Below, one piece after another: positions 18,252 to 26,172 of a stretch of 64,000 nt of DNA. Source of the DNA: NIOZ-UU13 sp964417935 (lineage in GTDB: Bacteria > Planctomycetota > Phycisphaerae > Sedimentisphaerales > Anaerobacaceae); contig CAYQKF010000005.1 in assembly GCA_964417935.1 (NCBI GenBank), positions 21,432-85,431 of the forward strand, given 5' to 3'. The notes below the pieces were generated by a model. It was not told the origin of the DNA. It ran no database searches and saw nothing but the letters and a program-made list of their open reading frames with translations. Positions within the stretch are counted from its first letter, which is position 1. Each line of letters opens with the position of its first letter. A program made the position numbers and the translations under genes.

Positions 18252-19286
18252 ATGATAGGAAAACGCGGCATAGTGGGAATGTACCCGCCTCGTTGTTGTA
18301 GCTTAGCCAATAGCGGTGCAGTGCTGTCCGCAATGGATTCCGGAACCACCAATAGAGGCCCACTGGGCCTCAGGGACTCATCCTCTCCCGACCACAGTAC
18401 CCAGCCAGCCTTCACGCCCGGTCCACTGGGGCACGCCGATGCGTTCGACGGTAATCCGAATGTGGCCGCAGCTGATTTGGCGGCCGTTGTGACTGCTGGT
18501 ACTACGACTGGGGCTACGCCAGTTCCCAGTAACCAGTTCGAGTTCAGCAGCAAAAAGTTCAGAAAGACCAGTATGACCCTTCAACAGTGCTATGACCGGC
18601 TGCCATCGGAGTACGAGGGAACCTTCCTTAAGAATGTCAAGAAGACCATAAAGGACATGCATGATCTGGGCTTTGCCTTCGCCCCGGCACCCAAAGGTGG
18701 ATTCAGGACGTTCAAGGTACAGTATGATTTACCCAGCGCCTCGACAAAGGCGGGGCCAGGAGAATCCTTCCACAATTATGCAATTGCCGTTGATCTCGGT
18801 TGCTGGCAATGGATTGATGAGGGTGGCGTTAAGCATAACAACGACTGGTGGTTAGCGATGAAGGGTACGACCTACGCTGGTTGCGACAGCAAGATATGGG
18901 ACAAGAGAGACGAGTTTGCCAAAGCCAACGGCTTAGTTCCGCTGTCCTGGGAACGGATTCACCTGCAGGGCGTTCCGAAAAACAAGAGTGGCTCAAATAT
19001 GTTGTGTGCCCTGCTCAACAAAGTCGCCAAAAACAAGACCGGTGGGTCCAAGTACAAGTACCAAACAAAATACAAGTGCGACTTTGGCAAGGGCGGCGAT
19101 TACTACAACATCGGCACCGCCAAACAGATGTGGGCCGGAAGCGCTGCCGTCAGCGACGCAGACGTCAAGAAAGCCTTCCCTGATCTCACCCCAGAGCAGC
19201 GCGCCGAAAAGAAGAAGGAAATCATCCAAAACATCAAGAAGGACATGCAGTTAGCGGACGAGAATTGGAAAGAGGTAGAGGTGTAG
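18252..19286 (+). CDS. M15-type zinc peptidase (VanY/endolysin-like), candidate T6SS cell-wall effector
   Basis: A 344-residue protein whose C-terminal part has the M15 D,D/L,D-peptidase signature: SFHNYAIAVDLG gives His174 and Asp181, and WERIHLQ gives catalytic Glu234 and zinc ligand His237, matching the H-x6-D and E-x2-H arrangement. Residues 1-100 are low-complexity, rich in Ala/Gly/Pro/Ser/Thr, with repeats of GPLG. No classical signal peptide is present. A cytoplasmically made peptidoglycan peptidase in a T6SS locus is a plausible effector. The true start could lie further in, since the first 30 residues look unlike a structured domain. The tail (about 310-344) is a charged helix. Confidence 0.68.
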   Translation: MIGKRGIVGMYPPRCCSLANSGAVLSAMDSGTTNRGPLGLRDSSSPDHSTQPAFTPGPLGHADAFDGNPNVAAADLAAVVTAGTTTGATPVPSNQFEFSSKKFRKTSMTLQQCYDRLPSEYEGTFLKNVKKTIKDMHDLGFAFAPAPKGGFRTFKVQYDLPSASTKAGPGESFHNYAIAVDLGCWQWIDEGGVKHNNDWWLAMKGTTYAGCDSKIWDKRDEFAKANGLVPLSWERIHLQGVPKNKSGSNMLCALLNKVAKNKTGGSKYKYQTKYKCDFGKGGDYYNIGTAKQMWAGSAAVSDADVKKAFPDLTPEQRAEKKKEIIQNIKKDMQLADENWKEVEV

Positions 19287-19507
19287 TCAGCCAACTCAGC
19301 GGCCGTAGCCGACAGGCTGGAATAGTAAAATGTTTTCTGGAACGCTATCGAGATATCAACAAACGGTAGAAGCCTAAGTTGCCTTGACGATTACCCTGCA
19401 ATGACTTAGACTCTGCCAGAAAATAGGGTTCCGATTCAATAAATAGCGTTGTGTGGCTGAGATGAAAGATCAATTATGATATTAACCGTTCTCGGAGGTG
19501 CATTAAA

Positions 19508-19675
19508 ATGAGCGCAGAAGAGAACAAGGAAAAGAAGATTGATATCTCTATCCATTTTAAAATGCCCGGCATGTCGATATGGAGGTACACTGAGTACAAA
19601 ACAACTCATCTAAGTAGCTGGCCACCGTCACAACAGCTCTGGTCGTCTGAAAGTTCTTCGTCGCGCAAAGGCTAA
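19508..19675 (+). CDS. Small 55-residue ORF of unknown function
   Basis: ATG at 19508, stop TAA at 19673-19675, with GGAGG at good spacing upstream. The product starts with a charged MSAEENKEKKIDI segment, then HFKMPGMSIWRYTEY, and ends in a Ser-rich tail. No signal peptide or membrane segment is visible, so it is not an obvious periplasmic immunity protein. It lies between the M15-like gene and clpV. The clear ribosome-binding site is the main support. Confidence 0.4.
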   Translation: MSAEENKEKKIDISIHFKMPGMSIWRYTEYKTTHLSSWPPSQQLWSSESSSSRKG

Positions 19676-19991
19676 CACTTCGTAAGCAGAACGAACGGCC
19701 CGCCGATTCCTTTGGCAGTTATTTTAGTTGTACTGTTGGAATGGACCATCTATGCTGACATAACAAAGCATTTTTTGCGATTTATCGTTTTTTAGCCCTG
19801 CAGACCGTTATTGTACTATATCTTATTTTTCAGGGACAACAAACTAAAAATTGGTTGACATGTTGGAACATTTTAACTAAAAGATGTTTTTAAACATGGT
19901 AGCAGTAAACATTAGAGCAACCTGATGAAAGAAGTCCCAATACGGGGCACTAATTCATTAGCATACGCCAAGACGGCGAAAGGATACGGCA
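19676..19991. other. Intergenic region upstream of clpV
   Basis: 316 bp without a supported ORF. It contains a candidate promoter for clpV (19855-19883), listed separately. The rest shows no recognised structure. Confidence 0.5.
19855..19883 (+). promoter_or_regulatory. Candidate sigma-70 promoter for clpV-vgrG
   Basis: A perfect TTGACA at 19855-19860 with TAAAAG at 19878-19883, 17-bp spacer. The -10 is weak (4 of 6). It lies about 110 bp upstream of the clpV ATG. Confidence 0.35.
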
Positions 19992-22775
19992 ATGGCTGAA
20001 ATAAATCGCGCATCTCTATTTGGCAAGCTCAACAGTTTGGGCTACAAATCCATCGAAAGTGCTACGGTTTTCTGCAAGCTTCGTGGCAACCCATACGTGG
20101 AATTAGGACATTGGCTGCACCAGATTCTGCAGTTACAGGATTCGGATCTGCACCGTATTATACGGCACTTTGATATGGACCCTTCCAGGCTCGCTAAGGA
20201 TCTGACCGAGGAGCTGGATCAATTACCACGAGGCTCTACATCGATTTCAGACCTGTCTTCTCATCTTGAAGAGTCTGTAGAGCGGGGATGGGTTTTCGGA
20301 AGCCTGTTATTTGGGGAATCCCAGGTTCGCACAGGCCATTTGATAGTTGGCATCCTCAAGACCAGCGGTCTGAAGAATGTCCTTCTGCGCATCTCAAGCG
20401 AATTCAGCAAGATTAAGCTCGAGCAATTAACGGATGACTTCGCGAAAATTGTAGGCGGTTCGCCGGAAGAGACGCTCACAGCAACCGATGGTTCCTCCCT
20501 CCGAGCTGAAGCCGAAGCCGCTCGTGGTACCGGAGAGATGGCGCCGGCTGCGATGGGCAAGCAGGAAGCCTTGGCGAAGTTTTCGGTGGACCTTACAGAA
20601 AAGGCCCGGAGTGGGGAAATGGACCCTATTGTAGGACGCGACGACGAAATCAGACAAATAGTTGATATTCTGATGCGCCGCCGTCAAAACAACCCGATTC
20701 TGACAGGTGAAGCGGGAGTTGGCAAGACGGCAGTTGTTGAAGGTTTTGCCCAACGTATCGTTGCCGGCGACGTACCACCATCAATTAAGGATGTGTCGTT
20801 GCGTACGTTGGATGTAGGATTACTTCAGGCCGGTGCCAGCATGAAAGGTGAATTTGAGAACCGCTTGCGTCAGGTCATAGAGGAGGTTCAAAGCTCGCCC
20901 AAACCGATTATTCTATTCATCGACGAAGCACATACTCTCATTGGGGCCGGGGGCTCAGCAGGTACAGGTGATGCCGCAAATTTGCTTAAGCCCGCGTTAG
21001 CTCGCGGTACGTTACGGACTATCGCGGCCACTACGTGGTCGGAGTATAAAAAATATATTGAGAAGGACCCCGCACTTACCCGTAGATTCCAGGTAGTCAA
21101 GGTTGACGAGCCCGAAGAAGAAAAGGCAGTAATGATGATGCGGGCAGTGGCTTCGAAACTTGAGAACCACCACCGCGTTCAGATATTAGACGAGGCCCTG
21201 GATGCAGCAGTTCGTCTCTCGCACAGGTATATTCCTGAACGGCAACTGCCCGATAAGGCCGTGAGTCTGACCGATACTGCAAGTGCAAGAGTCGCCATAA
21301 GCCAGCATGCGGTACCGCCGGAATTGGAGGATTGCCGCAGACGGATTCAAGCGCTGGAAACGGAAATGGGAATCATCAGCAGGGAGACTGCGACGGGCAT
21401 AGACCACAAAACCCGCGAATCTGAAATCACCGGGAAACTTGAATCCGAACGCGAAAGATTGGCCAAACTGGAAGAACGATGGACAAAAGAAAAAGAGCTG
21501 GTTGACGCTGTTTTAGATTTTCGGGCCAGATTGCGCAAAAGCGGTGAGGGCACTATCGAACAAGCAGGGACTGCCGAAGAAGAAACGTCAGAAACCGTCG
21601 AGAAAACTGAGGCTGCGCCTCAGGACGACACGGGCGAGCCAGCCGAGACAGCACCCGAAAAATCAGAAGAGCCGGATAAAGAAGACAGAGAAGAGTTGCT
21701 CAAAGAGCTCAAATCACTGCAGGAGCAACTCAACGAGCTACAAGGTGAGAGGCCCCTGATTCTTCCGTGTGTGAATGCTCAAGCCGTCGGTGCGGTAGTT
21801 GCTGATTGGACGGGGATTCCGGTCGGTGGAATGGTAAAGAATGAAATCGAATCGGTTCTGAATTTATCGGATACGCTCAGGCAGCGCGTTATTGGCCAGG
21901 ACCAAGCACTGGAAGCAATTGCCAAGCGCATAAGGACGTCCCGCGCCGGCATAGAAAACCCGAACAAGCCGATCGGGGTAATGTTCCTGGTGGGTCCCAG
22001 CGGCGTGGGCAAGACCGAATCGGCACTTGCTTTAGCTGAAGCTTTATATGGCGGCGAAAGTAACTTAATCACTATCAATATGAGTGAGTTCCAGGAAGCC
22101 CACACAGTTTCAACGCTTAAAGGCTCACCTCCCGGATATGTCGGCTACGGCGAAGGGGGTATTCTGACAGAGGCCGTGCGACGGCGCCCCTATAGCATTG
22201 TTTTGCTTGATGAAGTTGAGAAAGCTCATCGCGATGTGCACGAGATATTTTTCCAGGTATTCGACAAAGGCCAGATGGAAGATGCCGAAGGCCGCCTGAT
22301 TGATTTCAAGAATACAATTATTCTCCTGACGAGCAATGTCGGCACCGACCTGATTATGGATATGTGCAAAGATCCGAAGCTAATGCCCGATGTCGAAGGG
22401 ATATGCAAGGCTCTTCGCAAACCTTTGCTGAAGGTCTTTCCGGCAGCCCTTCTCGGTCGGCTTGTTGTCGTGCCCTATTATCCAATCAGTGACGAAACAC
22501 TGAAGCTTATAACTCGTCTGCAGCTGGGCCGAATTGGACGTCGTACACAGCAAAACCACAAAATACCATTCAGTTATGACGATGAAGTTGTGGAACTTAT
22601 CGCCAGCCGGTGCACGGACGTTGAAAGCGGGGCTCGCATGGTCGATTCCATCCTGACTAATACTCTGCTTCCGGAAATAGGCCAGGAACTGCTGACCCGG
22701 CTTATGGAAGGTAAAACCGCAAAACAGGTCCATGTCGGCGTCAAAGACAGTGAGTTTACTTATTCGTTCGACTAA
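19992..22775 (+). CDS. tssH: TssH (ClpV), T6SS sheath-recycling AAA+ unfoldase
   Basis: A 927-residue class of Clp/Hsp100 ATPase that disassembles contracted TssB/TssC sheaths. Residues 1-150 form a Clp N-domain starting SLFGKLNSLGYKSIESA, the ClpV type. The first AAA+ domain has Walker A GEAGVGKT at 239-246 and Walker B ILFIDEAH. The second has GPSGVGKT at 668-675 and IVLLDEVEKAH. A GYVGYGEGG pore-loop-type segment is present. The middle coiled coil carries an unusual acidic, Glu/Thr/Pro-rich insertion at about residues 516-575. AAAGGA precedes the ATG. The gene heads the clpV-vgrG run. Confidence 0.95.
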   Translation: MAEINRASLFGKLNSLGYKSIESATVFCKLRGNPYVELGHWLHQILQLQDSDLHRIIRHFDMDPSRLAKDLTEELDQLPRGSTSISDLSSHLEESVERGWVFGSLLFGESQVRTGHLIVGILKTSGLKNVLLRISSEFSKIKLEQLTDDFAKIVGGSPEETLTATDGSSLRAEAEAARGTGEMAPAAMGKQEALAKFSVDLTEKARSGEMDPIVGRDDEIRQIVDILMRRRQNNPILTGEAGVGKTAVVEGFAQRIVAGDVPPSIKDVSLRTLDVGLLQAGASMKGEFENRLRQVIEEVQSSPKPIILFIDEAHTLIGAGGSAGTGDAANLLKPALARGTLRTIAATTWSEYKKYIEKDPALTRRFQVVKVDEPEEEKAVMMMRAVASKLENHHRVQILDEALDAAVRLSHRYIPERQLPDKAVSLTDTASARVAISQHAVPPELEDCRRRIQALETEMGIISRETATGIDHKTRESEITGKLESERERLAKLEERWTKEKELVDAVLDFRARLRKSGEGTIEQAGTAEEETSETVEKTEAAPQDDTGEPAETAPEKSEEPDKEDREELLKELKSLQEQLNELQGERPLILPCVNAQAVGAVVADWTGIPVGGMVKNEIESVLNLSDTLRQRVIGQDQALEAIAKRIRTSRAGIENPNKPIGVMFLVGPSGVGKTESALALAEALYGGESNLITINMSEFQEAHTVSTLKGSPPGYVGYGEGGILTEAVRRRPYSIVLLDEVEKAHRDVHEIFFQVFDKGQMEDAEGRLIDFKNTIILLTSNVGTDLIMDMCKDPKLMPDVEGICKALRKPLLKVFPAALLGRLVVVPYYPISDETLKLITRLQLGRIGRRTQQNHKIPFSYDDEVVELIASRCTDVESGARMVDSILTNTLLPEIGQELLTRLMEGKTAKQVHVGVKDSEFTYSFD

Positions 22776-22819
22776 GGCGGTGCTTGGTATAAAATGAATT
22801 CTGTTTAAGGCAGTTACTA

Positions 22820-25156
22820 ATGGCAATAACTCAAGAAAACAGAGAGTTGGCGATAGCGACCCCGTTGGGAAAGGATGTGCTTTTGATAACGAGCATGTCG
22901 GGCACCGAACAGCTTGGCCGGCCGTTCGAGTACCAATTGGAACTGGTCAGCGAAGACCCCCAGATTAAATATACTGACATTGTGGGGCAGAACGTAACAA
23001 TTCGGCTAAATCTGCCCGGAGATAAAACTCGCTATTTCAACGGTTTTGTGAGCAGATTCACGCAAACACTATATGTAGGCGGGCTGGCAAGCTACCGGGC
23101 CACCGTGGTACCCTGGCTGTGGTTTCTGACACGAACTGCCGATTGTCGCATCTTCCAAGAAATGACGGTCCCTGATATTATTGAAAAGGTTTTTGGCGAT
23201 CACGGTTTCAAGGATTTTAAGCGTTCCTTGAGCTTTGAGTACCGCACCTGGGAGTATTGCGTGCAATACCGTGAGACTGATTTTAATTTTGTCAGCCGAC
23301 TTATGGAGCAGGAGGGGATATACTACTACTTTGAGCACGAGAACGGCAAACATTTCCTCAGGTTAGCCGATTCAGCCGGCGCACATCAACCTTATTCTGG
23401 TTACGACCAAATCAAATATCATCCTGCCGATGCGGGAGTCAGCGACAAGGAGTACATTTCTGACTGGATTGTGAGGACCCATCTCCAGCCCGGCTTATAT
23501 TCTCTGAAGGATTTCGACTTTAAGGATACACGGAAGAACCTGAATGCAAGGGCCATCGTGAAGCGTGAGCATGAGTCTTCAGAGTTTGAAATCTTCGACT
23601 ATCCAGGGGAATACACCGAGGTTAAACCTGATGGAGAAGATTATGCCAGGAAACGTATCGAGGAGCTGCAGGCCCAATATGAAGTGATTACGGCGGGCTC
23701 TGACGCCCGGGGTATCTGTCCGGGTTTCAAATTTACACTTACCGACCATCCTCGGGATGACCAGAACCGGAAGTATCTGATTACTTCTGCAAACTATAAC
23801 ATTGATGCCGGTGAGTTCTACTCAGGTGGCGAGGGAGATGGCGGGTGTGCTTACTCATGTAGCTTTACTGCTATTGATGCCGAACAGCCGTTTCGTTCAC
23901 CCCGTATCACTCCCAAGCCATCAATTCCAGGCCCGCAGACAGCAATGGTTGTGGGGCCAGAGAAGCAGGAGATTTCCACCGACAAGTACGGCCGCGTCAA
24001 AGTGAAATTCCACTGGGACCATCTTGAAGAGGCTAACGAAAACAGCTCCTGCTGGATTAGGGTCGCGCAGGTCTGGGCCGGCAAGAATTGGGGAGCGATG
24101 TATATTCCTCGTAAAGGCCAGGAAGTCATTGTTGAGTTTCTCGAGGGCGACCCCGACCGGCCGATCATAATCGGCCGAGTCTACAACGACAAGGCGATGC
24201 CGCCCTATGTTCCTAAGACCAATCCGACTATATCCACATTAAAGTCTAACTCCAGCAAGGGCGGCGAGGGCTTCAACGAAATCCGCTTCGAGGACAAAAA
24301 GGGCGAAGAACAGATCTTTATCCACGCCGAGAAGAACCTGGATATACGCATCAAGAACGACCGCTTCGAAACGGTTATTAACAACCGCCACCTGCACGTG
24401 GAAAAGGACAAGTTCGAGCATGTTGACAATAACCGCAATGAAAAAGTCGATGCCGACCACATAGAAGAGATTGGCAAGGACCGCCAACTAAAGATAACGG
24501 GCAAAGAAGCAAAAGAGGTCGACGGCAGTCATTCGTTTACGGTTACGGGAGATGTGATCGAAGTCTTCAAGGCCAACCACTCTGAGCAGACAACTCAGAA
24601 CTATTATCTCAAGGCAATGGGCGTTGTCATCGAGGCGATGCAGGGCATCACGCTAAAGTCCGGCAGTAACAGCGTAGTGGTTGACCAGTCAGGGGTGACG
24701 GTTTCGGGTATGAAGGTTACAATAGACGGCAAGATGACGATGATTAACTCCGGTCCCGGCTCGCCGGCCGCGGCCGGCCAAGCCGGCAGTGCCGTCGCAC
24801 CGGCTGCAGTAAGTCTGGCCGAAGATGCTGATATCGCCGACCCCGGCAAGATGGCCAAGATAAAGGCCGAGCAGCAGCAGAAAAAAGCGGGCAAGTACGG
24901 CTCTACACCGGTCAAGCCTCATAAGCCCCCGACAACAGAAGAAGAAGCAGATAAAAAGAGCTGGATCGAGATTGAATTAGTAGGCGAAGACGACGAGGGT
25001 ATCCCCGGCGAGAAGTACAAAATCACCCTCCCAGACGATACGGTGGCCGAGGGCACTCTCGACGAGAAGGGCTTTGCCCGCGTGGAAGGTGTCGAGAAGG
25101 GTACGTGCAAGGTCTGTTTTCCGGACCTTGATAAGGATGCGTGGGAAAAAATATAA
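22820..25156 (+). CDS. vgrG: VgrG (TssI) spike protein with C-terminal extension
   Basis: A 778-residue T6SS spike. Residues 1-370 correspond to the gp27-like hub (LLITSMSGTEQLGRPFEYQ, and YCVQYRETDFNFVSRLMEQEG). A gp5-like OB fold follows (DKYGRVKVKFHWD), then the beta-helical needle with repeated charged turns (about 480-640). An Ala/Gly/Pro-rich linker leads to a terminal domain (about 710-778) of transthyretin-like flavour: SWIEIELVGEDDEGIPGEKY. This kind of C-terminal domain is common on VgrGs that carry partner proteins. The gene starts 44 bp after clpV. Confidence 0.95.
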   Translation: MAITQENRELAIATPLGKDVLLITSMSGTEQLGRPFEYQLELVSEDPQIKYTDIVGQNVTIRLNLPGDKTRYFNGFVSRFTQTLYVGGLASYRATVVPWLWFLTRTADCRIFQEMTVPDIIEKVFGDHGFKDFKRSLSFEYRTWEYCVQYRETDFNFVSRLMEQEGIYYYFEHENGKHFLRLADSAGAHQPYSGYDQIKYHPADAGVSDKEYISDWIVRTHLQPGLYSLKDFDFKDTRKNLNARAIVKREHESSEFEIFDYPGEYTEVKPDGEDYARKRIEELQAQYEVITAGSDARGICPGFKFTLTDHPRDDQNRKYLITSANYNIDAGEFYSGGEGDGGCAYSCSFTAIDAEQPFRSPRITPKPSIPGPQTAMVVGPEKQEISTDKYGRVKVKFHWDHLEEANENSSCWIRVAQVWAGKNWGAMYIPRKGQEVIVEFLEGDPDRPIIIGRVYNDKAMPPYVPKTNPTISTLKSNSSKGGEGFNEIRFEDKKGEEQIFIHAEKNLDIRIKNDRFETVINNRHLHVEKDKFEHVDNNRNEKVDADHIEEIGKDRQLKITGKEAKEVDGSHSFTVTGDVIEVFKANHSEQTTQNYYLKAMGVVIEAMQGITLKSGSNSVVVDQSGVTVSGMKVTIDGKMTMINSGPGSPAAAGQAGSAVAPAAVSLAEDADIADPGKMAKIKAEQQQKKAGKYGSTPVKPHKPPTTEEEADKKSWIEIELVGEDDEGIPGEKYKITLPDDTVAEGTLDEKGFARVEGVEKGTCKVCFPDLDKDAWEKI

Positions 25157-25192
25157 TCGCCGCCGGCGCCAATAAAAAGTGTGAGTGAAGCT

Positions 25193-26098
25193 ATGGCCTT
25201 AAAAAAATACACCGTCAAACAGGGCGACTGCATCACCAGTATCGCCTTTAATAAAGGATTCTACGAAAAGACCATCTGGGATCACCCCGACAATGCCAAA
25301 CTGAAAAACGATCGAAAGGATATGAATATCCTCCAGCCCGGCGATAAAGTTGTCATCCCCGATAAAACCCAAAAGGAAGTATCATGCGCTCTCGAAAAAC
25401 GACACCGCTTTAAACGGAAAGGCGTTCCAGCTAAATTCAGACTTCAGATTTTGGATAACAAGGGAAAACCACGGGCACAAATGCCCTACGAGTTCAACAT
25501 CGAAGGACAGATGATTCGCGACCATACCGACGGCGACGGTGTCATCGAAATCTTCATTCCTAACAATATTACCGAGGGAAAACTCCGACTCGATAATGAA
25601 AAACAGATCTTACACATCAAATTCGGACATCTCCAACCGGAGGATCAGAAAAAAGGTAGCGCCACGCCTGATTCCAATCAAACATCCTCGACCACCTTGC
25701 CCATTCCCCAGGATCGTATTGGCATTCGACAAAGGCTCTACAATCTCGGCTTCCTCGCCGATATAGAGGAGTCCGACCCGGCTCTGCTTACCATCGCCTT
25801 GGAGGACTTCCAGGATCGTATCGGCCTCAAAGCAACAGGTAAGTTGGACGAGGAAACCATCGAAAAGCTTAAGGACATGCACGATATTCGCCAGCCTCTG
25901 CCAGATTACGACCCCACTGGGCCCGTGCCAAACACCGAGGGGATCGACGAACAGCCCTATCCCGATAAGCCTGGCTCCCCTCAGGTCATCACCCCGGTCG
26001 ATCCCATGGCGCCCCCGCCAGAACCACCCTTAGAAACAAAAGGGCCGCCCAAAAAAGCGGGCCCGGATGCCTTCATAGAGGAAGACCTGGGATATTAA
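25193..26098 (+). CDS. LysM and peptidoglycan-binding-domain protein of the VgrG cassette
   Basis: About 301 residues from the ATG at 25193 (a GTG at 25181 is possible). An N-terminal LysM-type motif (KYTVKQGDCITSIAFNKG to LQPGDKVVIPD) is followed by a beta-rich middle domain. A PG_binding_1-like motif follows (IGIRQRLYNLGFLADIEE to FQDRIGLKATGKLDEETIEKL), then a Pro-rich tail. Proteins of this build accompany VgrG in many contractile injection systems and may link cargo to the spike. No signal peptide is seen, so it is not an ordinary envelope LysM protein. Its exact role is inferred from context. Confidence 0.8.
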   Translation: MALKKYTVKQGDCITSIAFNKGFYEKTIWDHPDNAKLKNDRKDMNILQPGDKVVIPDKTQKEVSCALEKRHRFKRKGVPAKFRLQILDNKGKPRAQMPYEFNIEGQMIRDHTDGDGVIEIFIPNNITEGKLRLDNEKQILHIKFGHLQPEDQKKGSATPDSNQTSSTTLPIPQDRIGIRQRLYNLGFLADIEESDPALLTIALEDFQDRIGLKATGKLDEETIEKLKDMHDIRQPLPDYDPTGPVPNTEGIDEQPYPDKPGSPQVITPVDPMAPPPEPPLETKGPPKKAGPDAFIEEDLGY

Positions 26099-26172
26099 TA
26101 TGAAACGCTTACATCATAAACCATTATCCTATAAAGGCCTACAATCGGATTTCTTGGCCCGGAGTTGATACT

